Origin: Andrena cerasifolii | Taxonomy: Eukaryota > Arthropoda > Insecta > Hymenoptera > Andrenidae | Assembly (NCBI RefSeq): GCF_050908995.1 | Contig: NC_135126.1 | Location: 6,882,001-6,946,000 of the forward strand | Reading direction: 5' to 3' | Length of the DNA: 64,000 bases | Shown here: positions 49,866 through 60,439 of the stretch, piece by piece | How positions within the stretch are numbered: the stretch's first letter is position 1 | Layout: every line of letters begins with the position of its first letter | The notes under the pieces: model-generated | Database searches by the model: none | What the model saw: only the letters and a program-made list of their open reading frames with translations | Told to the model about the DNA's origin: nothing | Position numbers and translations under genes: made by a program

Positions 49866-51439
49866 CACAGTGGGACGAAACGTAGACATCTCTGGACATG
49901 GACGTATCTTTGTTAAAAAATATCCTATTTTTATGAGGTTTAACTTATTTTTAAGGCAAATGATCACACTTTCCGGCAGTAAACATAAAAATTGCAAAAA
50001 ATATTGCTCGCACTCTCTAGCATTTGAGAAACATCAACACATTTTTGCAGTTTGGCACACTCTTCTTTGAGCGCGGATTTTAACCCCTGGACACCCATTT
50101 CGATAAATGTGATTCAACGAGTTGAAAAGTAGAAAGTTTGAAATTTAAAATGGTTTTTGTTTCATCAACTTTGGATGAATTTTAGCAAAGTTATGAGACT
50201 TTGAACATTTAGCAAATTTTAAAATAGTTTTGTCTGGTTTTCGGTGCAAATATAAAGGGCTTCAGGGGATGAAGTATTATTTTCTGCGAAATTGAATATG
50301 AGAACGGAAGGTAAAACAGACAGTAGGACGAAACGTATAAATTGCTGGACATTCAGACTTCTTGTATCTGATCTATCATATCTTTATCAAAATTGGCATA
50401 AATATTACACACATAAACTATTTTATTCTTGTCATTTTTTATTGATCTTGAAAATGCACATATGAGGATATTTTCTACAATCTCTTCATTTCATCCGATC
50501 CTCTGATTTCAAATATTAGATCACACATTGCAGACAAAAGATAAAGTAGTTAATGTTCCCCGAAGAAGTCAATGAAGAAAATTTAGAAGAATTAATGGAC
50601 ATGCAGAACACACCAGAATATGATGTAGACACGGACAGTGAAACTGGCAAGCCTTAAAAGAATCTACATTGAACCAGTATTTATATGAAACGGAAATTAC
50701 TACAGATATTGAAAAGTGTGTTTTGTTGTCTCAATTTATGCATAGTATTTTATATAAATATTACGTTTGATCATAATTTCGACTGCCCAAATCTATTTCT
50801 AAAACATATATTTCTTTTTAAGAAAATAAAAAAGCGATGCGATGCTTCGTCGTTTATTTATTAAGGTTTAACTGACTTTAATAATAATAACCGAATTATT
50901 TTAATTACGGATCGCTATATCATATTTATATTCATTTCCATAAAGACATAATCAATCGGATACAAGAAAAGGAACGTCTAGATACATATTTACTCGTTTC
51001 GTCCCACATGCGTACACAATTTTATTAATTCTGCTCAAGGCCGCAAGTTGGCGCAGCTGGAGTTTGGATTTTCGAAAACTAGAATGATTAGTGATTATAT
51101 GGGCGTAAAATTTTTTTAAAAACATAAATATAATCATTAAATTTTGTTTTTTTTTCACATAAGAAACTTCTTAACAATCAACCCCAATGTGTAGTACGAC
51201 GATAGAAATTTGTTTCATTATTCTAATACTAATTATTTACATTCATATGACAGTCGTCTCCAGAAGTGAACGTATTTACTGTTAAAAATTCAGGATTTAA
51301 AATGTCTGAATAGTTTATTTTTTCATAATTTCGTATCCATTAGTGCTCAAGGATAATGCTCATATAATTATATCAATAAAAAAAAGGTACTGCATATTTT
51401 CGCCAATGTCCGGGAATTTCTACGCGTCGCCCCACTGTG
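49866..51439. mobile_element. Transib-like DNA transposon remnant, 1574 bp
   Basis: The left end CACAGTGGGACGAAACGTAG and the right end (opposite strand) CACAGTGGGGCGACGCGTAG are inverted repeats, with GGACAT shared further in. Just outside lie CGGTG (left) and CGGCG (right), a 5-bp GC-rich pair differing by one transition. Transib transposons make 5-bp GC-rich duplications and have termini starting CACWRTG, related to the RAG recombination-signal heptamer CACAGTG (established knowledge). Internal copies of the terminal motif occur near 50318 (same direction) and 50992-51007 (inverted), so the unit may be composite. A short acidic frame at 50553-50657 (34 codons, starting MFPEEVNEENLEELMDMQ) is the only protein-like trace; I cannot assign it to a transposase. 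No full transposase is present. Confidence 0.6.
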
Positions 51440-53834
51440 CGGCGCTGATGTTCCAGAACGGAAATCCACTTCCTATTCTTCCTCCGTCGCTGTGAAACAG
51501 GGTGGCGAGATGTTCATCCCACTTCCCGGGGCGTCCTTCGCGATGCTCGATTATACCCTCCGCGCTCCTCGACGCGGAGCAACGGTACTCCTGGCCAGGA
51601 GGTAAATGAACTGGGATAAGGTGTCTCTGAGAAACCTTAGAAATCGCGGAAGACCCCGGCAGCTTAACCTTGGCTAACGATCGCCGAGCAAGGATGTTCC
51701 TCATCCTCGATATTATCTCGTAACGGGTGAATGATAATAGCAGAACCGAGAGGAACGTTTTAATCGGGCGTTAATGGAACGAAGCCGGCCGTTGTACGCG
51801 ATGGAAACAAATATTTCCGCGGTGTAAATATCGATAAAGCGACACGCGAATTAGAACATGAATATTTGCCTGGCATCTTTAAATAACAATTGACAGAGAC
51901 AACCCACCCTTCCCGTGGAAGCGTTAAACGCTTCCAACATCCGATGGAACCACTCCAGTGTCGCTTGTTCGCAGGTACCTACCCCGCGAACACGCCGGTG
52001 GCCGTCAATCAGTGGGTCGTTATTCTCGCGGTGGGTGTCGACGAATTTAAGCCGCATTAATTAGTAGCCCGATCGATAATGACAAGGGACCGATAATTAT
52101 GATCGCGGCTCGAGTGTTGCGCGCAAAAAGCTGGAGAGACGGCCGCGGTGGTTGGGAACAAGATGGGGGTGTTCCACCGATGAAATGGAGTGATATCGAT
52201 TTCGCAGAGGGCTGCCAGAGTCGCGGAACAATTCGGCGGTGCTAGCTGAAAACGGCGGAGGAACGATAAACCACCACGTGCCGCAACCTGCTGCAACCTA
52301 CTGCAACCTAATGCAATCCGCTGCTCCCAGTGTTTCACCCTTAAAGGTCACAGGTCCTCCATCCTTTTGACCTTTCACCCAGCCACACCGGCAGGGTCGC
52401 TTCTCCCTGAACATCCACCCACGTACAACCAACCAGCCACCTACGCGTAACTCGACTGGCTACCTGTGTCTTTCGCTCCACCTTCAAGGATCGAAATAAA
52501 ACACGTGACGAAAACGGGTCTCCGAAGAGCTCGAGCGAAGAGGACAGTGAAAGGTTCCTGTCTCTCTGTCTTCTCTCGTCGTTTCCACCCACGCGCCGCG
52601 CAACAGCCCATCGTTACCTCGATCAAGAATAGAGAGCTAAACGCGCGACAAGCTTCGCCGATCGTGGCGATTAACCAATTAACCAGCGACGCCTCGCGCT
52701 CCGGTTTTCGGAAACGAGCCTCGTTGATCGGCTCATTATAATAACCCCGAGGCTATCGGATTCCAATAGAAAAGGTCGACGAACGCGTCCCGCGCGTTTC
52801 CATCGAGCTTTCCAACGGCTGGCCTGCTAAGAGCAACGCAGAGTAGTACAGAGTAACCGGGTAAAGCGTCCTCGGTGATCAGAGGGAATGAAAGAAATCT
52901 TCGGGTCAAGACGAGGGTGAATCAGTGGGTGCTCGACGAGGGGAGCGAAAAGAGTACCATGTTTCCGCGTAGGATGTGGAGAAACTATAGTAGCCCCAGC
53001 GACCGCTTCGAATAAATAAAATATCATAATCGCCGTCGTGGTGCAATGCGTCGCGAGATCGATACAAGCTAGAGCGACAACGCTCCTTCAACCTTTCATC
53101 TTCTTCGCCCGCCTACCCGTCCACGTTTCCCCTGCTTTCCTCCCTCTGTGTCGAGGGGGAAGAAGGAATCGGCCGCTCGCCACGATTCCATTATAGATTC
53201 ACCGTGCACGCGTGCAACCATCGTAAACCTCTCGCGGACTTTGTTTCACTATTTTACGGGAACTGCTCTGTTCCCAGGGCAGCGTCGGTGAAAAATACGC
53301 GCGCCACCTATCCTCCCCTCCCCTTGGCGGCGCGAATCTCGCCGCGGATTGCCCGATCACGTTCCCACGGATTTTTAACAAGTTTTCACACCCCTCGCAG
53401 AGTGAAATACTAACGCGAACTCGGCTCCGAACCAATACTGTCTCGAGGGACCGAGGGAACTTTGAATCGAAAACTTGGCGCGCGCGAGTATCGGAGTTAT
53501 TCGCTTCTTCTTTAGAAACAACCCCTTACGAACGCGCTCTACGAGCTAGAAGGTAGACGCGGGTGGAGGTCCGGTACCGATTGATTACTTTCGTCGATGC
53601 GTAATACCGGAGGTGTACCGCACAGTAGCAGGCAAGCTAATGGGCAGCTTTGAGGGTCTGAAATTGCAAACGACGAGGACAACGACGCCTGGACAGTCGG
53701 GCTTGCCTTTATCAAAATGACTTGTCAGGCACAGCCTTTATCGTGGGAGTTATCGGCCGGAGAGTAGCCCAAGGAAGCTAGGCAATCGAGACGGAAGCAG
53801 GCCGAGACTGGCGGTAGTACAGAGAGCTCTATAC
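51440..53834. other. Intronic stretch, no gene seen
   Basis: GC-rich host DNA with one decamer repeat. Overlapping frames under 100 codons, none recognised. Confidence 0.5.
52281..52324. repeat. Short tandem repeat, 10-bp unit
   Basis: The decamer CTGCAACCTA and variants (CCGCAACCTG, ATGCAATCCG) are repeated about four times in register. Confidence 0.9.
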
Positions 53835-53906
53835 TAGAGCTGCTCGTGTACTCGGAAAAAGCGAGCCGAGTCTGACTGGACTCGAAGAACCGAGCCGAGC
53901 CGAGTA

Positions 53907-54069
53907 GGGTAGGTGTACCGTTTGTGGATATTGCACTGTTTTTGGCCATGTGTATAATTATCTTATTTTTAAACTGCTTTATTGCTTACACGGAAAAATA
54001 TTGTATTTTTTAAGAAGTGGCTAAAACTGGTACGATACCTTAAGGTGGCCACAAATGGTGCATCTACCC
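53907..54069. mobile_element. TA-flanked MITE nested in the hAT left arm, 163 bp
   Basis: GGGTAGGTGTACCGTTTGTGG at the left end pairs with GGGTAGATGCACCATTTGTGG on the opposite strand at the right. TA lies outside both (53905-53906, 54070-54071). Younger than the surrounding hAT element because it splits its terminal repeat. Confidence 0.87.
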
Positions 54070-54212
54070 TACTCGAAAAAAGCGAGCTGCTCGAAAGAAC
54101 CGAGTAGCTCGAAGAATATCGAGGACTCGAATTTTTTCGAGCGGCTTCGAAGAGAACCAAGCGAGCCGAAAGAACCGAGCAGTCCGGGTATGTCGAATAG
54201 TGATTAAGATTC

Positions 54213-54464
54213 TTAACCATATTTCTCTCCATCCCGTCCCACTTCTTCCTCCATTCTTCCCTCTCTCTGCGCGATCTCCTTTTTCTCCTCCATCTCCTCC
54301 CTAATTTGTTTCCCATCCTTGCTGACTTTTACCAGCCCTTTATTCAATTCCTTCCTAATCCCCCACAGCAGCTCCTCTGTGCCACTCATCCTCCTGTTCT
54401 CCAATGGCGATAACCTCCTAAATTTCCTACTTTTACGGAATGCCCATTCCATCCCCCTCCTCAA
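54213..54464 (-). pseudogene. Coiled-coil-like ORF fragment, possibly retroelement ORF1
   Basis: An 83-codon minus-strand frame starting MRRGMEWAFRKSRKFRRL has basic residues first and then a Lys/Glu-rich segment (including KQIREEMEEKKEIAQRE) with coiled-coil character. Composition and position inside a transposon recall ORF1 proteins of non-LTR retrotransposons, but no zinc knuckle or reverse transcriptase is present, so the origin is a guess. It occupies the centre of the hAT-like element and could instead be that element's own captured filler. Not a host gene in my view. Confidence 0.3.
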
Positions 54465-54818
54465 TTTCCACTACGCGAAAAATTAATTTCAATAGTTAGA
54501 GAATATTTTCATTTGCAGTTTACATTTTAATTACTCACATGATTACAAACCATTATCCAGTAGATAAACAGATGTATTCTAAAATATTCGAAACATTCAA
54601 GCTTCAAACTATTCGACATACCCGGATTGCTAGGTTCTTTTGGCCCGCTCGGTTCTCTTCGAGCCGCTCGCAAAAATTCGAGTTCTCGGTTTTCTTCGAG
54701 CTACTCGGTTCTTTCGAGCCGCTCGCTTTTTTCGAGTACTCGGCTCGGCTCGGAAACCGAGTCTCGGCTGGGTCCGAGTTTCAAGGTACTCGAATACTCG
54801 AGTACTCTAACAGCCCTA

Positions 54819-56477
54819 CTATAGAGTATAGACTCTATACCAGGCCTGTCCAGGAATTTGCTGAACCCTCAAGAGCGAAAGGTCCCTATGGTGGGGCACA
54901 ACCGTCGCCGTTGCCTTCGCTCGCAACTACCCGCGGTTGCCCTTCGAAGGCAAGCGCAAAAGTTGGACCGGACCCGCTTGTAACCCGCTTCGAATAAGAC
55001 AGATTTTATCCCATGAATCAGTGCCGCTTTGAGGCAACGGGCCAGAGTCTACGACAAAGGACTTCGACTCGACGAGAATGCTATCCGCGGACGATTAATT
55101 ATTAACGTCGCACTAAATGTTTCCTCGCTTCATCCTATTAATAGCGCAGAACGTCCGCGAATGGAACGGCGCCGGTCACGTGGAGGGCTATTCGTGGACG
55201 CGTCAAGGGCAATCCTGCCCTTCGGAAACGTTCGACAAACGAACGCCACCGCCATTACTTATCTTACACCCCGTGCATCGGCAGAGACAGGAGGAATTGC
55301 GCGCGTGGCATCCCACGGAATCAGGTTCTATCTCATAAATCTGCGGATCGGAGGCGGCACCGCCGCGAATCCGCGGCCTGTAGCGCAATCATCGATACGT
55401 AGGCCGTAATTTTTCCGAGTAACAGGTCTATTATCAATATCGCCCAACATCCGATAGGTCTGTTACGAACAAACATATTAATTACCTAACTCGATTACCC
55501 CGTTAAACGGCCGGCTCTCCCGATCGCCCCGATAAACATCAATTTCGCCGTGCGCGGCCAGGCTGCCGATTTTCAAACGTTATCCCTCGGCCCCATCGAT
55601 AACATTCCCTTCGATCGCTCGTCCCGCGCGCACGCCTACCAAAGGGGAGCGTAATCGTACGCCGGCAATTTCACGATCGTTTACGCTGTATTTACGGCTC
55701 AAGAGCCTGGACAATAAAGTCGTAGGTGTTGCTCGTCCCTCAGGAACGCGATAAAACGTCGCACCGGTCAATTAGACGCCGATTCGCGGCAGACTTTTGC
55801 CACGTGTCCCGGAATCGCGCGGCTGGTAAATCCCCTCCTCCCCCGAGGAGTCATCGGTTCTACGAAAGAAGCGAAAAGAAAGAAGAGATAGGCTACGGAC
55901 GAACCCCGTTTCCCCCGCTCGAGATCGTTCGCGCACGGGCGAACGATGTTTATGTCCGACACGGTGTTTGCAAATACAAAGGCAGGTAACGCAGCGATGC
56001 TACGCGGGCCGAGCACGTTACACTGCATTACAAATCGCGCGGAAACACGGCCGTGCTCGCACGCGTGTACTCGTGCGCACACCAGCTCGGGCAAACGTTG
56101 CGAATGCATCCTCTGCCAACCAACCCACCCTCGTTTCCACCTCTCCGTCCGTCGCCAGTTGTCGTTCCCCTCACCCCTGGTCCCCGGCTCTTCGGAAACG
56201 CTTCGCAGCGACCACGTTACATACTCGGCTGAGCCTCTTTCGATTCCGCGTCCGTCTTCGTCCCACGGAATTCCCCCAGACGCGACAATGCCGGGCTCCG
56301 ATAATTGTTTGCGCTCGGCGTGCCGTATTACCGTTAACGGGCAATCCTGACTTCCACCCGGGGCACCGAGGACACCAACGGTTACAGAGACGCGCAGATA
56401 TTTCTGCGGAACGCGAGACGCAACCGATACAAACGATTACGAGATCTTGCCATCGAAACGGAGGACACTTGTTCTCC
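54819..56477. other. Intronic GC-rich stretch, no gene seen
   Basis: No transposon ends or supported exons. Frames of 152 (54539-54997) and 170 codons (55968-56480) are compositional: the first is largely translation of the hAT arm, the second Arg/Ala/Pro-rich with competing frames. Confidence 0.5.
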
Positions 56478-56480
56478 TAA

Positions 56481-56835
56481 GGGGTCATCCTTAAATTACG
56501 TAAGACTTTATTGGGGCGGCGCGAATTTCTTACGTTTCCTTGCACGGGGGGAGTGTCAGGTAGCGTTTTACGTAATATTCTTTTAACCTAATTTTCAATA
56601 AATACAAATTCTATTATTAATGTTCCGGAAAAGTAGCTTTAGTTTAAATTTCCCGAAACCGAGTTCAATGAATTATATAAACCTTTAAAAGAATTTTAAT
56701 AAATGAAAAAATTAAGTGTAAAAAATATTACGTAAGTAGGGGGTTGGAAAATCAAATCTTACGAATTCTTATACTGGGGGAGGGAGCGGGTAAGAATTCG
56801 CCAAAATTACTGTTACGTAATTGAAGGACGACCCC
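56481..56835. mobile_element. PIF/Harbinger-type MITE, 355 bp
   Basis: Left GGGGTCATCCTTAAATTACG and right (opposite strand) GGGGTCGTCCTTCAATTACG are inverted termini. TAA follows both sides as a 3-bp duplication (56478-56480, 56836-56838). A TWA trinucleotide duplication with GGG-starting ends is characteristic of PIF/Harbinger transposition. Internal TTACGTAA motifs are repeated. No transposase. Confidence 0.82.
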
Positions 56836-56838
56836 TAA

Positions 56839-57774
56839 TACGAAACTCGAGGATCCCTGTGGCGAAGGTAAAGCTACGTTCACATTATTCAGGGATAACT
56901 GAAGGTTTAGACCAGTGATGAGCAACACGCGCATTTAGTCTCCAGCCACTGACCTTGCGGCCCATAATTGTTTCAATTGTATATCTAAGTCAGAAATAAC
57001 AAATAAGATTAGTTTAATTAAATTAGTCACCCCGTAAATTAAAATTCTTTGATTAGTGTATTTCAGTATTTAATATTTCGGCTCGCGCAGGGTATTAGAT
57101 TCCCACTTTTAACCCGCTACTGGCCAAAGGTTGTTCGTTACTGGTTTAGACTTTCAGGTGGAAAGTAAATCTGCACGCCCGTTCACGCAGAGTTACATAC
57201 TGCCTTTCCCATTTCCCGGATCTTAACAATCGTTTAAATTCTGGTTCGGCGGGATTCTAACGACGCGCACGATCCCGCCCGTGATTTAGCCGCGCGGCGT
57301 GCAAGGCGCGAACAGCGAAGCCATGAAATTAGACGCGAAACAGAAACGGGACGAGATACGAGGCGTTTCGCGGAAGTTACAGTGTCGCCTCGGGGACCCG
57401 CGAGATTGAATTAGATCGGCGAGTCGATAGGCCGGAATTTGCGATAATGGGACGTGCTGGATTTTATGGCGGGCGTCTTCTCTCGATAGCAGAAGGAGAT
57501 CGACTCTAAACACGTACGGGGGCCGAGCGTGGCTCCGGCGTGCGGGGTGAATAAGCAATAAAATCAAGTGTGGAACGGCGCTCGTTTTCTGCATACTTTA
57601 TGCCCCCCGCGCTGCCTAGGTATTTGCCGCGCGCATCGAGTCTTCCAAAGGTATGTGCAAGTTTTAAATCGTTGCCCGTGCATGCTCTGCTGTAGGTACG
57701 CTGCTAGGCGCGGCCGATACCGTCTCAATTTTAAACGCGAAAACTGAACCTTGCCGCTGCACTGCAACGAGTGC
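56839..57774. other. Intronic stretch, no gene seen
   Basis: AT-richer at 56900-57130, then GC-rich. No inverted-repeat ends or exon identified. Confidence 0.5.
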
Positions 57775-57778
57775 TTAA

Positions 57779-58511
57779 AGGGTAATGTCACTCTGCAGCC
57801 CGGAAAAGCAGCCTGATTTTGAGAATTTTTTAAGCGAGTATAGTGAATGGAATTCAAAATTTGTCCGGAGGCCTTTATTGTACCTACCTTGAAGTGTGAT
57901 CACAATTTTTAATTTCTTTTTTTAATACAGAACGGCGGCGTCACAGCTCAACAAAAGAAGCTTCTTCTGAAAAACAGTGTTCCGCGGCCGGAAAGATTTC
58001 TCCTTCGATTCTTGACCTAGAACAAAAAACCAAAAATGTTTCAGTTCTATATAAGACTATCTCGGGAAGTACACGAGGAAATTAAAAAATACTGCTTTTT
58101 GTAAGAATGCTGCATGATTGAACAAAACGTTTCAACAATTTCCAGGTTGTAGCAGTTCCGTGTTTTGTTCAATCACGCAGCATTCTTACAAAAATCAGAA
58201 TTTTTTCATTTCCTCGTGTACTTCCCGAGATAATCTTATATAGAACTAAAGAAAAATCGGTTTTTTGTTCTGGGTCAAAAATTGAAGGAGAAATCTTTCC
58301 GGCCACGAAACACTGTTTTTCAGAAGAAGCTTCTTTTGTTGAGCTGTAGCGCCGCCATTTGGTATTAAAATTTTTTTAAAAAAATTGTGATAGTACTTCA
58401 AGGTATGTAGAATAAAGGCCTTCGAACAAATTTTGTATTCCACTCACTATACTCGCATAAAAAATTCTCAAAATCAGGCTGCCTTTGCGAGCTCCACAGT
58501 GGCATTACCCC
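57779..58511. mobile_element. Near-palindromic foldback MITE, 733 bp, TTAA-flanked
   Basis: Inverted arms of roughly 350 bp run from AGGGTAATGTCACT (left) and GGGGTAATGCCACT (right, opposite strand). They include GCAGCCTGATTTTGAGAATT, GAAGAAGCTTCTTTTGTTGA-type and TGTACTTCCCGAGATA segments, separated by a centre of only about 20 bp. TTAA lies outside each end (57775-57778, 58512-58515), which would fit piggyBac-type insertion. However, an 8-bp direct repeat AACGAGTG also occurs at both edges (57766-57773 and 58514-58521, overlapping the right TTAA), which would fit a hAT-type duplication. Superfamily is left open. No transposase. Confidence 0.8.
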
Positions 58512-58515
58512 TTAA

Positions 58516-59926
58516 CGAGTGTCCCGAAGGTAGCGATACCTTTGTTAGTCTGTCACTAAAACGTCAGCTTTTTGCGTGCAAGCGCATTAGTATGACGGAG
58601 GTTACGGTTTCCCTGAAAGCCGTCAGTTCTCTCCACCGACGGGTCGGGGATCGCTAATTAGGATCGTTAATAGGTCGCTCGACGCCGTCGCGTGGACCGC
58701 TAGCTGCTGTCCAACGATTCGAAATCAATTATTGCTTATTAGTCGCGACTCGGTGGTACGCGCGGTGAACGAGTTTTTGCCGCGCCAAACGCGGTCCCAA
58801 AGCGTTCCCGTTCTCCCACCTGACACTTGTCGCGACGCCGGCTCGCTGCAAGTTACTCCGTTGGGTAGCGAGCCAGCGGGATGAGAAATCTAAATCGTTA
58901 GCCGCCGATAGAGCGTTTCTTCTCGAGTGTGACAGGCTCGAGTAATTGCCATCGCCGTTGCGGAACGACCGGCGATAAGAGGCCCGAAGGAAGCGAGTTT
59001 CGAAGCTGGATGGACTTCGCGAGGCTGTTCCCTTCATAAGTCAGCAACCCACGCAACCCGACCCGCTCGACGTCGACGAGGACCATGGCGGGTATTTGGA
59101 ACGTTCTGGTCGCTTCCCGACGTCGAGCCACGAATTCCACGCGTCTTCGGCCTCGTCTCCTATCGTCGCCGCGTCCCAGGAGTACCAGCGCGTTTCTTCC
59201 CTCCCGCTTACCCCCCAGCGGACACTCTTGGCTCGCCCCGACGCGATTCCCGACACGATTCGATCGGCTCCGCGCGGCGGGTGCAACCGTTTCTATGACC
59301 CGAATCGAGTGGCCGATCGCTCGGGACAATACGGGGACCGGTGGAAAATTTGCGAACGCTCGGCTCGACCGACGTGACACAGCGAAACACCGTATCGCCT
59401 CCACTCCCCCGTGCGCGCGCGCTTTCCAGGCAATAGCGAGCAGATAATTAAGTAGGACTTGTAGATGCTCCGCTAAAAATAGACCTCATCGCCGGGAGAT
59501 GGAATCGTCCGTGACTTTATCAAGCGAATCCCCCGATGCGGTAGTCCCGATAACGCGCGAATTTCTTGTCGACGGTATAATGTTGTGCAAATTCAGAGGT
59601 TCGCTGAATTTGTGGATTCAAGATTAATTAATTCCAGTGCTGACGAGCTCGACCGAAATTCAAGGAGCTAATGAGAGGCACGAGAAAGGCTGTTAAGCGA
59701 AAGATCGCGCGTGAAATTACGACCACAAACTGCATAAAGGGAAGATTCCTAAGAGGGCCGCTGTGAGCTGTGCGTTCGCACGTGTTTAGGAGTGTTCTTA
59801 AGGGCGGTCAGTGTGCCGTGAGGGTGGAGCTTAGAGCGTGAATTGAGAGAGTAAACCGAGCAGAGCGACCGTCGGAGCGTTTACAAAGAGTCCTCAGCGA
59901 GAGAGCGCAGGAAAGGAGAGACTTAC
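58516..59926. other. Intronic stretch close to the first exon, no gene seen
   Basis: GC-rich host DNA with overlapping frames on both strands (for example 168 codons at 58898-59404, minus) that lack recognisable domains or matching splice sites. Confidence 0.5.
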
Positions 59927-60050
59927 ATTCGCGTCCATCTTATGGTCAGATTCTAACATCACTGTGGGTAGCGTTTCGCTAACCCTCCGCCGAGGACGCA
60001 AAGCGTATACCTTCCCCAATATCGATACCGTAACGAGCATCCACCGGGCC
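59927..60050 (-). other. Candidate alternative exon ending at a GTAAGT donor
   Basis: On the minus strand a GTAAGT donor (59921-59926) is preceded by an open frame that includes RRVSETLPTVMLESDHKMDA, ending in phase 0. The peptide looks less random than its surroundings and lies 0.5 kb inside intron 1. However, phase 0 does not fit the exon 2 acceptor, the frame has no clear acceptor of its own, and I do not recognise it. It could be an alternative first exon (with Met near the end) or chance. The right limit is approximate. Confidence 0.2.
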
Positions 60051-60425
60051 GGAGATCGATAAACAAGGCGTCAATCTTCTGACTCATCCCCCCATAATCG
60101 CGTCATTTCACCACCACGGTCTCGTGTACCCGCTTCTGCATTCAGCGGCGTAGCCGCAGCACCGAATCCCCCCGGCCGACAGAAAACTCGCTAACACCCG
60201 CCGATCAACGGCAACCCCTATTTACGGCGGCGGATATCCCCGCGCTTGAGTGCAATAGGATATAACAACGGTGTAACTCGATCGACCAACAGGTCAATTC
60301 GAATAAGCAGGAGGTCCGGCGGAACGACGGCGGCGCACCTCTGCGTAGCGCCGAGAATGAACGGCAGATGCAACGTGGACGGTGGAAAAAAAAAAAAGAA
60401 AAGGAAAGAGCGTTGAGAAACTTAC

Positions 60426-60439
60426 CGAGGCTTCTTCAT
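60426..60439 (-). CDS. First coding exon (start codon exon) of the minus-strand gene
   Basis: Minus-strand ATG AAG AAG CCT CG is followed directly by GTAAGT, a consensus donor. This ATG is the first in frame after a TGA 45 bases upstream, with G at position -3. It leaves two bases (CG); exon 2 begins with one base (C), restoring CGC (Arg) and continuing as MKKPRVDRDRLRERERQ. The phase match, same strand and the promoter-like DNA just upstream support the pairing, but 14 coding bases alone are weak evidence and another start exon could exist. Confidence 0.38.

Larger units (their letters stand above)
53835..54818. mobile_element. hAT-like element with about 200-bp TIRs and two nested pieces
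   Basis: Left TAGAGCTGCTCGTGTACTCG and right (opposite strand) TAGGGCTGTTAGAGTACTCG are inverted termini of hAT type. The arms consist of CGAGCCGAG / AGAACCGAGC motifs and stay complementary to a shared inner phrase CCGGGTATGTCGAATAGT (54187-54204 and its inverse near 54613-54630). The flanks (CTCTATAC left, CTATAGAG right) do not give an exact duplication, so the TSD is eroded or the ends are off by a few bases. A TA-type MITE interrupts the left arm and a separate 0.4-kb piece occupies the centre. Confidence 0.65.
26884..60425 (-). other. Predicted 33.5-kb intron 1 of the minus-strand gene
   Basis: Bounded by the GTAAGT donor at 60420-60425 and the TTTCAG acceptor at 26884-26889 (both minus strand), whose phases match. 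It carries most of the transposons in the window plus simple repeats. If unseen small exons lie inside, the intron is correspondingly divided. A giant first intron is typical of developmental regulators in insects (general knowledge); its length here rests on the exon pairing, which is inferred. Confidence 0.4.
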
